Shown: positions 1-7,305, counted from the stretch's first letter. The stretch is 7,802 bases of DNA from Acidobacteriota bacterium (GCA_006227875.1 SBFI01000398.1:1-7802), one strand, 5' to 3'. Translations and numbers: made by a program. The notes: generated from the sequence alone by a model not told the origin.

Positions 1-1225
1 CGAGTTGTCCGAGGTCAAGGGCTCCTTTGCTCTGGTGGCGAGAGAGGGAGAGCTCGTGCGGATGGCGCGAAGCCTCGATCGACCGCTGCGGTTCTTTCTG
101 GCCAAAGAGGAGCAGGGTCCCCTGCTGGTGGTGGCCGAGCGGATCGACGAGATCAGGGACTTTCTCGACCAAGAGGGCTATGGAGACCAGTTCCACCCGA
201 CCTACACCCGGATGGTGCCGGCCCACTTTGTCACCAGCTTGCGATTGATCGGGTGTCCCGACCCCAACCCGACTCACACCCGTTTCCTTGAGGTGCCCGA
301 CGAGCCGATGCCGGCCGATCTGGATGTCATCGGGCGGCGCTACGTCGGTGCGATCTTGAACGAGATCGAAACCTGGCTGCTGGCGGTCCCCAAAGCCGAG
401 CCGATCGGGGTGCTCTTTTCTGGTGGCGTCGACAGCGGGGCAGTGCTGCTGGGTCTCTACCATCACCTGCTCCGCTCTGGGCAGAGCCCGGCCCGTCTCA
501 AAGCATTTACCCTGGCGGTCGACGGCGAGGGATCGGATGCCGGGCAGGCGCGCGACTTTCTCCGTCGCACCGGGCTCGAGATGCTGGGGGAGGTGGTCGA
601 GGTCGACTCCGGTCGTCTCGACCCCTTTGCCGCGGTGGAGGTGATCGAGGACTACAAGCCGCTCGATGTGGAGTGCGCGACGGTCAATCTGGCTCTTCTG
701 GGCGAAATCCGCCACCGGTATCCGGAGTGGCGCTTGATCGCCGACGGTGACGGCGGCGACGAGAACCTCAAGGACTATCCCATCGAAGAGAACGCCGAGC
801 TCACCATCCGCAGCGTGGTCAACAATCCGCTCCTCTATCAGGAGGGGTGGGGAGTCGACTGTGTCAAACACTCGCTGACCTACAGCGGTGGCCAGAGCCG
901 CGGCTGTGTGCGCACCTACGCCCCGCTTCGCAGGCTCGGTTTCTCCGGCTTCAGCCCCTACACCAGTCCGGTGGTGGTCTCGTTGGCGACGGCCATCCCG
1001 TTTGCCGAGCTGAGCCGGGGGTCGATCGAGGAGCTCTATGCCCTCAAGGGCGAGATCATGCGGCGGGGCATCCTCGCTCATACCGATCTCGAGCTACCGA
1101 TCTTCCCCAAGCGCCGCTTCCAGCAGGGCGCCACCTCGGCCGCGGCCTTTGAGAGCCGTTTCTCCGCGGCGCAGGAGGCCTACCGGAGTCATCTGCTGAC
1201 GAGCTTTGGCAACGGGCAGGGGTGA
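1..1225 (+). CDS. Asparagine-synthetase-like ATP pyrophosphatase, 5' end outside window
   Basis: This protein belongs to the asparagine synthetase B superfamily, whose members use ATP to adenylate a carboxylate and then displace AMP with an amine. The PP-loop SGGVDS is visible at residues 139-144 (counted from the TTG at 5), and a second ATP-site motif GDGGDE lies at 248-253. A basic FPKRRFQ stretch at 367-372 matches the conserved Lys/Arg region near the family C-terminus. The first ~75 residues (GSFALVA, DRPLRFFLA, LLVVAERI, then MVPAHFV) resemble the second half of a class II glutamine amidotransferase domain. The frame is still open at base 2, so the gene very likely begins upstream and TTG 5 is not its true start. 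Whether a nucleophilic Cys2 exists cannot be seen. The stop overlaps the next gene by 4 nt, which implies coupling. The substrate is unknown. A role in ordinary asparagine synthesis is less likely, because the downstream partner is a radical SAM enzyme. Confidence 0.85.
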   Translation, partial: ELSEVKGSFALVAREGELVRMARSLDRPLRFFLAKEEQGPLLVVAERIDEIRDFLDQEGYGDQFHPTYTRMVPAHFVTSLRLIGCPDPNPTHTRFLEVPDEPMPADLDVIGRRYVGAILNEIETWLLAVPKAEPIGVLFSGGVDSGAVLLGLYHHLLRSGQSPARLKAFTLAVDGEGSDAGQARDFLRRTGLEMLGEVVEVDSGRLDPFAAVEVIEDYKPLDVECATVNLALLGEIRHRYPEWRLIADGDGGDENLKDYPIEENAELTIRSVVNNPLLYQEGWGVDCVKHSLTYSGGQSRGCVRTYAPLRRLGFSGFSPYTSPVVVSLATAIPFAELSRGSIEELYALKGEIMRRGILAHTDLELPIFPKRRFQQGATSAAAFESRFSAAQEAYRSHLLTSFGNGQG

Positions 1226-2175
1226 AGTCCTCCTCCGCCGACCGCCGCATCCGCGACCTGCGGCCGGCAAAGGACGCGGTGGATGCCTGGAATCCTCTTG
1301 GGGTCCTGGTAGAAGAGGAGCGGACACCGGATCGGGGCCTTCAACCCTCGATAACGATCTTTCTCGCCGGTGCCGAATGCCCCTTTACCTGTGTCTTCTG
1401 TGATCTGTGGAAACAGACCCTGGTAGGTGCGACCCCTGAGGGTGCCATCCCGGCGCAGCTCGACGCGGCTCTGCGACAGGTCGGTACGATTCCGCCCGGG
1501 GCGGGGGTGAAGCTCTACAACGCCAGCAATTTCTTCGACCCACGGGCAGTGCCCCGCTCGGATCTACCGGCTATCGTCGAGCGGTTGGCTCCTTTTGCCC
1601 GGGTAACGGTCGAGTGCCATCCTCGCCTGGCGGGAGAACAAGCGCTCGAGCTCGCCGCTCTCCTCGATGGGCGACTCGAGGTGGCCATGGGGCTGGAGAC
1701 GGCCCACCCACAGGCCCTGCTGCGGCTCAACAAACGGATGGAGCTCGAGGACTTCGGCCGTGCCGCTGCCCTGCTGTGTCCGGCCGGAATCGGTGTACGG
1801 GCCTTCGTTCTCGTCGGGGCTCCCTTTGTGCCTACAGCCGAGACGGTCGAGTGGGCGGTGCGCTCGGTGGAGTATGCCCTCGAAAGGGGCGCCGAGGTGG
1901 TAACCCTGATACCGGTGCGCTCCGGCAACGGCGAGCTCGACCGCCTCGAGCGCAGCGGTGAGTTCGTGCCACCCACGCTAAATCAGATGGAGGCAGCCCT
2001 CGAGCGGGCGCTGGAGCTCGATCGGGGCGTTGTCCTGGCCGATATGTGGGACATCGAAAGGCTGATCGACTGTCCGGGGTGTGGGCCAGAGCGGGTCGCA
2101 AGACTCGAGCGGATGAATCTCTCCGGCCGACTCGAAGACCCGGTCGGCTGTCCCCAGTGCCGCGTGTCAATCTGA
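1222..2175 (+). CDS. Radical SAM protein with extra C-terminal CxxC pair
   Basis: This is a radical SAM enzyme of 317 residues. The [4Fe-4S] motif CX3CX2C is at Cys53, Cys57 and Cys60 (CPFTCVFC), straight after the hydrophobic strand SITIFLAG. A KLYNASNFFDPR segment (97-108) and an MGLET segment (156-160) fit the TIM-barrel layout of the Elp3/RaSEA-like (TIGR01210-type) branch. A C-terminal tail has Cys284/Cys287 and Cys310/Cys313, which could bind zinc or an auxiliary iron-sulfur cluster. From memory, similar uncharacterised radical SAM proteins with an RLERMNL-like tail occur in several bacterial phyla; this is unverified. The GTG start at 1222 lies inside the stop region of the upstream gene (GTGA overlap), with a purine-rich GGGCAGGG just before it, so translation is probably coupled. 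No better in-frame start lies near the N-terminus. Product and substrate are unknown. Because RaSEA acts in archaeosine tRNA modification, RNA modification is a possible role, but that is inference. Confidence 0.88.
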   Translation: MKSSSADRRIRDLRPAKDAVDAWNPLGVLVEEERTPDRGLQPSITIFLAGAECPFTCVFCDLWKQTLVGATPEGAIPAQLDAALRQVGTIPPGAGVKLYNASNFFDPRAVPRSDLPAIVERLAPFARVTVECHPRLAGEQALELAALLDGRLEVAMGLETAHPQALLRLNKRMELEDFGRAAALLCPAGIGVRAFVLVGAPFVPTAETVEWAVRSVEYALERGAEVVTLIPVRSGNGELDRLERSGEFVPPTLNQMEAALERALELDRGVVLADMWDIERLIDCPGCGPERVARLERMNLSGRLEDPVGCPQCRVSI

Positions 2176-2177
2176 TT

Positions 2178-2199
2178 CGGGGTTCGATGCGAAACGCCG
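2178..2199. terminator. Weak imperfect hairpin between convergent genes
   Basis: The 27-nt gap between the convergent stops can fold into a small imperfect stem: CGG pairs with CCG, an internal loop follows, then TTCG pairs with CGAA around an ATG loop. There is no T-tract on either side, so it does not look like a classical intrinsic terminator. It may still slow or end transcription from both directions. No other signal is visible in the gap. Confidence 0.2.
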
Positions 2200-2202
2200 G
2201 GC

Positions 2203-5115
2203 TTACTTCTCGGCTTCGACCAGCATCGGCTCGAGCAGGTAGCTCTCCACCGGGTCGCAGGTGCAGATCAGATGACGGTCGCCCCAGACGTTGTCGATCC
2301 GGCCGACCGGTGGCCAGAACTTGCGCTCGCGTACCCAGGGGGCGGGGTAGGCAGCTAGCTCACGGCTGTAGGGGTGGTCCCATTTGTCGGCGGTGACCAC
2401 CTTGGCCGTGTGCGGTGCGTTGTTGAGCACGTTGCTCTCCGCGTCAGCCTTGCCGCTCTCGACCTCCCGGATCTCATCCCGGATGGCGATGAGAGCGTCG
2501 CATAGGCGGTCGAGCTCGGCTTTCGACTCGCTCTCGGTCGGCTCGATCATCATCGTGCCCGCAACGGGCCAGGACATGGTGGGTGCGTGGAAGCCGTAGT
2601 CCATGAGCCGCTTGGCCACGTCGTCCACCGTGATACCGGCCGAATCTTTGAAGGCACGGAAATCGAGGATGAATTCGTGCGCCACAAAGCCATTGCTGCC
2701 GGTAAACAGCACCGGGTAGTGGTCGGCCAGCCTTTTAGCCATGTAGTTGGCGTTGAGAATCGCCACCTGGCTGGCACGGGTGAGTCCCTCGGCACCCATG
2801 AGAGCGATGTATGTCCAGGAGATGGGCAGGACCCCCGGGCTGCCAAAGGGCGCCGCCGACACCGGACCGATGGCCTTCTCGCCGCCGGTGGGTACGACCG
2901 GATGACCGGGCAGAAACGGGGCCAGGTGCGAGGCCGCACAGACCGGACCGACCCCTGGTCCACCACCGCCGTGCGGGATGGCAAAGGTCTTGTGCAGATT
3001 GAGATGACAGGTGTCGGCCCCGATGTCCGACAGACGGCAGAGACCTACCTGGGCGTTCATGTTGGCACCGTCGAGATAGACCTGACCGCCGTTCTCATGC
3101 ACGATGTCGCAGACCTCGCGCACGCCCTCTTCGAAGACGCCGTGGGTGGAGGGGTAGGTGATCATCACCGCCGCCAGCCGCTCCCGGTGCTTCTCGGCTT
3201 TGGCGCGTAGATCGTTCAGATCGAAGTCGCCCCGTTCGTCGGTGGCAAAGGGCACGACCTTGTAGCCGGCCATGACGGCGCTGGCCGGGTTGGTGCCGTG
3301 GGCCGAGGTCGGGATCAGACAGACATCACGGTGGCCTTCACCACGATCCGCATGGTAGGCGCGAATGATGGACAGACCCGTGAGCTCGCCCTGGGAGCCG
3401 GCATTGGGCTGGAGCGAGACGGCAGGCAGGCCGGTGATCTCCGCCAGCCAGCCCTCGAGCTGTGCGAACAGCTCGGCGTAGCCCTGGGCCTGCTCGGGTG
3501 GAACAAACGGGTGGATGTTGGCGAACTCGGGCCAGCTGATGGGTACCATCTCGACCGCGGCGTTGAGCTTCATGGTGCAGGAGCCCAACGGAATCATCGA
3601 GGTGGCCAGCGACAGGTCGCGTTCTTGGAGCTTCTGCATGTAGCGGAGCATCTCGTGCTCGGAGTGAAACCGGTGAAAGACCTCCTGGGTGAGGTATTCG
3701 CTCGTGCGGGCGAAGGGTGCGGGATAACCCGATTCGAGGTCCGACTCGGCGGCCAGATCGTTCGCCGTAAAGGGCAGCTGGTGGGCACGCGAGAAAACGA
3801 GCAACAGATCCTTCAGATCGCCGAGGGTGACGGTCTCGTCCAGCGAGATTCCCAGCGCATCATCCTCACAGTGGCGCAGATTGAGACAGCGGCTCCGAGC
3901 CGCGGTCATGATCTCGAGGGCCGCGTCCTTGTCGACCTTGACCTTCAGGGTGTCGAAGAACAGATCGTTGCCGACGTCGAAACCGAGCCGGTGAAGTCCG
4001 GAGGCCAGAAGACGAGTCAATGCATGGACCCGCGAGGCTATTCGCCGCAGGCCCTCCGGACCGTGATAGACGGCATACATCGAGGCCATGATCGCCAGCA
4101 GGACCTGTGCAGTACAGATATTGCTGGTCGCCTTGTCGCGTCGGATGTGCTGCTCGCGGGTCTGACGAGCCAGACGGAAACTGGGGTCGCCCTGGGCGTC
4201 TTTGGAGAGGCCCACGACCCGTCCCGGCAGATGGCGCTCGTATTCCTGCCGGGTGGAAAGAAAGGCCGCGTGTGGACCACCATAGCCGAGAGGTACTCCA
4301 AAGCGTTGGCTGGAGCCGACGGCGATGTCGGCTCCGAACTCACCCGGTGGCCGCAGCAGCGCCAGCGCCAGCAGGTCGGTGGCGACTATCAGCAGGGCGC
4401 TGGCCGCATGGGCGCGCTCGGCCAGCTCGCTGTAGTCGAGGATTCTGCCGTCCGTTGTCGGATACTGGACGAGAACCGCAAACAGATCGTCGGACTCGAA
4501 GTCGATCTCGGCGGTATCGCCAACGCGCACCTCCAAACCGAGGGGAAGCGCGCGGGTCTCGACCACGCTGATGGTCTGGGGGTGACAGTCCCGGGCGACA
4601 AAGAGCCCCTTCTTCTTCTTTTTGGTGATCGCCAGGGCCATGCTCATCGCCTCGGCGGCCGCGGTGGCTTCGTCGAGCAGCGAGGCATTGGCCAGCGGCA
4701 GGGCGGTCAGATCGGCCACCATGGTCTGAAAGTTCATCAGCGCTTCCAAACGCCCCTGGGCGATCTCGGCCTGGTAGGGAGTGTATTGGGTGTACCAACC
4801 GGGATTCTCCAGGATGTTCCGTTGAATCACCGGCGGAGTATGGGTGTTGTAGTAGCCCATCCCGATGTATGAGCGGCAGACAAAGTTCTTGAGAGCCAGT
4901 TCACGGAGCCACCGCAGAACATCGTGCTCTCCTCGCGGCTCGCCTATGTCCAGAGGACGGCTGAGGCGAATCGATGCCGGGACCACTGCGTCGACCAGAT
5001 CGTCGATCGAGTCGCAGCCGAGCGCTTCGAGCATCTCTCGGATCTCCGTCTCACCGGATCCGAGGTGACGATCGACAAAAAGGTCGGGGTTCTGGAAAGG
5101 GTCGAAAGGCTTCAT
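2203..5115 (-). CDS. gcvP: Glycine dehydrogenase (decarboxylating), P-protein, undivided form
   Basis: This is the P-protein of the cytoplasmic glycine cleavage system. It decarboxylates glycine with pyridoxal phosphate and passes the aminomethyl group to the lipoyl arm of H-protein. At 970 residues it is full length for the undivided form (both halves in one chain, unlike GcvPA/GcvPB). The N-terminal half has the DRHLGSGETEI opening (15-25), YYNTHTPP (88-95) and RFGVPLGYGGPHAAF (271-285). The C-terminal half has SMIPLGSCTMKLN (506-518), SAHGTNPASA (604-613) and the PLP-lysine region LNLHKTFAIPHGGGGPG, with Lys709. It ends in the usual VGRIDNVWGDRHL block. The ATG at 5115 is chosen because family homology begins right after it. 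The 41-codon upstream extension to 5238 overlaps the preceding EAL gene and shows no homology. No clear Shine-Dalgarno precedes it. It lies 16 nt after the FHA-EAL gene, which suggests cotranscription. A five-lysine run (165-169) sits in a loop that is normally basic. No gcvT, gcvH or lpd is in view. Confidence 0.97.
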   Translation of the reverse strand: MKPFDPFQNPDLFVDRHLGSGETEIREMLEALGCDSIDDLVDAVVPASIRLSRPLDIGEPRGEHDVLRWLRELALKNFVCRSYIGMGYYNTHTPPVIQRNILENPGWYTQYTPYQAEIAQGRLEALMNFQTMVADLTALPLANASLLDEATAAAEAMSMALAITKKKKKGLFVARDCHPQTISVVETRALPLGLEVRVGDTAEIDFESDDLFAVLVQYPTTDGRILDYSELAERAHAASALLIVATDLLALALLRPPGEFGADIAVGSSQRFGVPLGYGGPHAAFLSTRQEYERHLPGRVVGLSKDAQGDPSFRLARQTREQHIRRDKATSNICTAQVLLAIMASMYAVYHGPEGLRRIASRVHALTRLLASGLHRLGFDVGNDLFFDTLKVKVDKDAALEIMTAARSRCLNLRHCEDDALGISLDETVTLGDLKDLLLVFSRAHQLPFTANDLAAESDLESGYPAPFARTSEYLTQEVFHRFHSEHEMLRYMQKLQERDLSLATSMIPLGSCTMKLNAAVEMVPISWPEFANIHPFVPPEQAQGYAELFAQLEGWLAEITGLPAVSLQPNAGSQGELTGLSIIRAYHADRGEGHRDVCLIPTSAHGTNPASAVMAGYKVVPFATDERGDFDLNDLRAKAEKHRERLAAVMITYPSTHGVFEEGVREVCDIVHENGGQVYLDGANMNAQVGLCRLSDIGADTCHLNLHKTFAIPHGGGGPGVGPVCAASHLAPFLPGHPVVPTGGEKAIGPVSAAPFGSPGVLPISWTYIALMGAEGLTRASQVAILNANYMAKRLADHYPVLFTGSNGFVAHEFILDFRAFKDSAGITVDDVAKRLMDYGFHAPTMSWPVAGTMMIEPTESESKAELDRLCDALIAIRDEIREVESGKADAESNVLNNAPHTAKVVTADKWDHPYSRELAAYPAPWVRERKFWPPVGRIDNVWGDRHLICTCDPVESYLLEPMLVEAEK

Positions 5116-5131
5116 AGGGCGTCGTACTTTA

Positions 5132-5560
5132 TCAGGTGGCGAGGGTGTCTCCCGACACCGGGCGCCCGAGATGATAGCCCTGGCCGTACTCGAATCCCAT
5201 GGCCTCGCAGACCGTTGTCTCGGCGGCGTTCTCCACACCCTCGGCGATGAGCGCGATGCCGAGCTCGATAGCCATGTTGGCCAACCCCTCCAGGAGCCGC
5301 TGCCGCGAGTCGGCGGCCTGGTCGATCCCCTCGATCAGGGCGCGATCGAACTTGAGGTAGTCGGGTGGCGCCTCCGCCAGCTCGACCAGTCTCGCCTGGC
5401 CGGCGCCAAAGTCGTCATAGGCGAGCTGGATGTCGAGCTCGGCGAGCCGGCTTTTGATCACCCGCATGGTGCCGGGATCGGTGACGGCTGCCTCGTGAAT
5501 CTCCAGCGTCATGGCGACCTGGGGAAACTCGGTGCGGAGCTTCTCGACCGCTTCGAGCAG
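5132..5560 (-). CDS. FHA-EAL protein, C-terminal EAL part (after frameshift)
   Basis: This is the second half of the EAL domain of the FHA-EAL gene, read in a different frame from the first half. Homology starts at LLEAVEKLR (5560) and runs to tandem stops TGA TAA (5134-5129). Numbered in the joined protein (about 370 residues), it contains LEIHE, YDDFGAG (the Asp-Asp metal site, 277-278), YLKFD with Lys298, IAEGVE (333-338) and the QGYHLGRP tail. These are the metal-, base- and c-di-GMP-contacting motifs of EAL phosphodiesterases, and all key positions are kept. An ATG at 5632 in this frame could give a separate ORF, but its first ~24 residues are a shadow of the other frame and look non-homologous. 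As a lone fragment it would lack the EAL glutamate and the N-terminal strands, so it would not be expected to work. Confidence 0.8.
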   Translation of the reverse strand: MLEAVEKLRTEFPQVAMTLEIHEAAVTDPGTMRVIKSRLAELDIQLAYDDFGAGQARLVELAEAPPDYLKFDRALIEGIDQAADSRQRLLEGLANMAIELGIALIAEGVENAAETTVCEAMGFEYGQGYHLGRPVSGDTLAT

Positions 5561-6245
5561 TCTCACGCAGCTCGGATGGGTGGGTGTTGAAGAAGAAGCG
5601 CCGGGGACTGGCCAGCCGTGCGCATTCGGCAATGCCCCGAGAGCGAAAGAGCCGGCTGAGCTCGGCCTCGGTGCCGGTGACGGCCGCCAACTCGAACAGC
5701 TCGCCGATGTTGGTCGGCAGTCCCTCGAAGGAGCCTCGCCCCAGGACCTCGTAGCCGACCGTCTCCCGGTCGGCGAGCCTGACGATCGGCTGGTAGACGG
5801 AGGCGACCGCGCCCTGGTCGAGAAGCTCGCGAAATCTCCGGGTGCGATCGACCAGCAGCGCCGGTAACTCCGACTTCATGGCCAGGGTCGAACCGAACAG
5901 AGCCTCCGTCTGACCCGGTTCTAGGAGCCCCAATCGAAACTCGAGCGTGGCGAAGTGGAGGATGTCTCCCTCTTCAAGGGGCGCCTCACCGGTGAGACGA
6001 TCACGGTTAAGAAAGGTGCCGTTGGTGCTCCCCTGGTCGCGGATCATCAGCCTGCCGCCCTGTTCGTAGATCTCGGCGTGCTGCCCGGAAGCCAGACTCG
6101 AGCCCAACGTCAGATCCAGACCCGCCTGGCGCCCGATGCTGAACGGAAGATCGAGGATCGGGATGCGGCGCAGCCGGCGTTCTTCGTCGACAAAGCCTTC
6201 GAGATACCAGAAGCGCTGGACGGCTCCCGCCTCGCGATGGCTCAT
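5415..6245 (-). CDS. FHA-EAL c-di-GMP phosphodiesterase, N-terminal part (before frameshift)
   Basis: The N-terminal part of a signalling protein that joins a phosphothreonine-binding FHA domain to an EAL c-di-GMP phosphodiesterase. FHA spans about residues 25-105: IGR (37-39), SGQH (53-56; the usual Arg after Ser is Gly) and GSTNGTFLN (72-80, Asn75). EAL begins near YQPIV (151-155), with the signature as YEVLGR, so Glu166 and Arg170 are kept (EVL for EAL), and Asn220 in FFFNTHPSEL. Homology ends at about Glu228 (base 5562). The remaining codons to the stop at 5415 are Arg/His/Ser-rich and look like out-of-frame translation. The protein has no signal peptide or membrane segment, so it should be cytoplasmic. 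The ATG at 6245 lies 16 nt after the upstream GAF-GGDEF-EAL gene, with no strong Shine-Dalgarno. The likely role is hydrolysis of c-di-GMP to pGpG, gated by a Ser/Thr-kinase phosphorylation signal. That regulation is inferred from the FHA domain. Confidence 0.85.
   Translation of the reverse strand: MSHREAGAVQRFWYLEGFVDEERRLRRIPILDLPFSIGRQAGLDLTLGSSLASGQHAEIYEQGGRLMIRDQGSTNGTFLNRDRLTGEAPLEEGDILHFATLEFRLGLLEPGQTEALFGSTLAMKSELPALLVDRTRRFRELLDQGAVASVYQPIVRLADRETVGYEVLGRGSFEGLPTNIGELFELAAVTGTEAELSRLFRSRGIAECARLASPRRFFFNTHPSELRETARSGREAPHRVSPGRHDAGDSRGSRHRSRHHAGDQKPARRARHPARL
5558..5564 (-). other. Frameshift junction in FHA-EAL gene
   Basis: On the minus strand the good frame reads HPSELRE and then turns into nonsense. 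Conserved EAL sequence resumes one base later as LLEAVEKLR. Skipping the single base T5561 (A on the coding strand) gives HPSELRE-LLEAVEKLR. Adding two bases would give one extra residue between the same blocks and fits equally well. The site is not a homopolymer, so it is less obviously a read error than the junction at 7307. There is no clear slippery motif for programmed shifting. The joined protein would have about 370 residues with all EAL motifs intact. Confidence 0.8.
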
Positions 6246-6261
6246 GATTAGTGGAGACCGG

Positions 6262-7305
6262 TCAGCGCTGGATGATTCTCGGCTTGCTGACGAAGGACTT
6301 GCCCTGTTCCTTGCCGATGCCGGCGCTCAGGATCTGGGTGAAGTCGCGGCTGGAGATCGGCATGCTGAAGTAGTACCCCTGGAGGTACTGGCAACCTTCG
6401 CGGGCGAGAAAATCGGCTTGTTCGATATTCTCCACACCTTCGGCGACCAGGTGCAGGTCGAGGTAGTGGGCCAGGGCGATGACCGCCTTGGTGATCGCCC
6501 GGTTCTCCTTGTCACCCGGCAGGTTGCGAACAAAAGAGCGGTCGATCTTCAAGATGTGAATAGGAAATCTCTTGAGATAGGCGAGTGACGAATAACCGGT
6601 CCCAAAGTCGTCGATCGAGATCGTAAGACCGAGAGCCCGCAGCTCGGTCAACCGCTCCATGGTCTTTTCCACCTCGGTCATCGCCACCGTCTCGGTGATC
6701 TCGAGCTCCAGCGCCTCGGGCTCGAGGTTGACGCGCTCGAGAATGGTCGCCACGGTGTCTACAAACGTGCGCTCCCGAAACTGGTGTGGCGAGATGTTGA
6801 CGGCCACCGTAAAGTCACGGAAGCCGGCACTGCGCCAGGCTTTGACCTGGTGGCAGGCCGCATTGAGGATCCAGTTGCCGATCGGCAGGATGAGGCCGGT
6901 CTCCTCGGCCAGGGGGATGAACTTACCCGGCGACAGACGGCCCTGTCCCGGATGGTTCCAGTAGGTAAGCGCTTCGGCGCCGATGATCTCACCCGACTCG
7001 CTGGCGACCTTGGGTTGGAAGAGAAGCTCGAGCTCGTCGTTCTCGGCGGCGTAGCTGAGAGCCATCTTGAGCTGCAGCTTCTCGAAGGCGTTGACACCCA
7101 TGGTCGGTGCGTAGAGGCGAAGTCGATTGCGTCCCTGGCTCTTGGCGGCCTGCAACGCATTCTCGGCGTTTCGCATCAAGGTCTGTGCGTCTTCGCCATC
7201 CCAGGGATAGAGGCTGGCACCCAGGCTGGCGGTGATGACCAGCTGCTGGCCGCTGAAATCGTGTGGTTCGGACACTGCTGCCAGGAGCTCGGTTGCGATC
7301 TCCTT
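6262..7305 (-). CDS. GAF-GGDEF-EAL protein, end of GGDEF plus EAL domain (after frameshift)
   Basis: The C-terminal part of a c-di-GMP signalling protein. In-frame homology begins at KEIATELLAA (7305). The last part of the GGDEF domain follows: ITASLGASLYPWDG, then the Asn-Ala-Glu helix and SQGRNRLRLY. A GTG at 7275 is the first possible start in this frame and probably not a natural one. Numbered from the GTG, the EAL domain spans about 85-320: FQPKV, EALTYW (101-106), NISP (160-163), LEITE (191-195), DDFGTGYSSL (222-231), LKID (242-245), VAEGVE (277-282) and QGYYFSMP (299-306). The metal and general-base residues are kept, so hydrolysis of c-di-GMP to pGpG is plausible. The Arg of the usual EALxRW motif is Tyr here, which removes a ligand contact and may lower affinity. 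The stop TGA is 16 nt before the FHA-EAL gene. The protein looks cytoplasmic, with no membrane segment. Confidence 0.88.
   Translation of the reverse strand, partial: KEIATELLAAVSEPHDFSGQQLVITASLGASLYPWDGEDAQTLMRNAENALQAAKSQGRNRLRLYAPTMGVNAFEKLQLKMALSYAAENDELELLFQPKVASESGEIIGAEALTYWNHPGQGRLSPGKFIPLAEETGLILPIGNWILNAACHQVKAWRSAGFRDFTVAVNISPHQFRERTFVDTVATILERVNLEPEALELEITETVAMTEVEKTMERLTELRALGLTISIDDFGTGYSSLAYLKRFPIHILKIDRSFVRNLPGDKENRAITKAVIALAHYLDLHLVAEGVENIEQADFLAREGCQYLQGYYFSMPISSRDFTQILSAGIGKEQGKSFVSKPRIIQR

Noticed and set aside
1600..2130. Many CTCGAG hexamers
   Set aside because: They encode Leu-Glu pairs in the preferred codons of a GC-rich genome and show no regular spacing, so they are not a repeat array.
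4610..4625. Run of five lysine codons in gcvP as a slippage or frameshift site
   Set aside because: The frame is kept on both sides, and a basic stretch before FFVxxDCHPQT-like sequence is usual in this family.
3298..4872. A 524-codon open frame on the plus strand inside gcvP
   Set aside because: It is the antisense shadow of a highly conserved gcvP. Its translation is Gly/Gln/Arg-rich with no recognisable domain, and long antisense frames are common in GC-rich genes.
5116..5238. A 41-codon N-terminal extension of gcvP
   Set aside because: The added residues are Arg/Pro/Ser-rich and lie within the EAL gene's end. P-protein homology begins right after the ATG at 5115.
5555..5570. Programmed ribosomal frameshift
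   Set aside because: No slippery sequence, internal Shine-Dalgarno-like stimulator or obvious downstream structure is visible. An indel is simpler.
5561..5632. Separate start (ATG 5632) for an independent EAL fragment
   Set aside because: The first ~24 residues in this frame overlay the well-conserved FFFNTHPSEL region of the other frame and show no homology, so this is a frameshift product, not a second gene.
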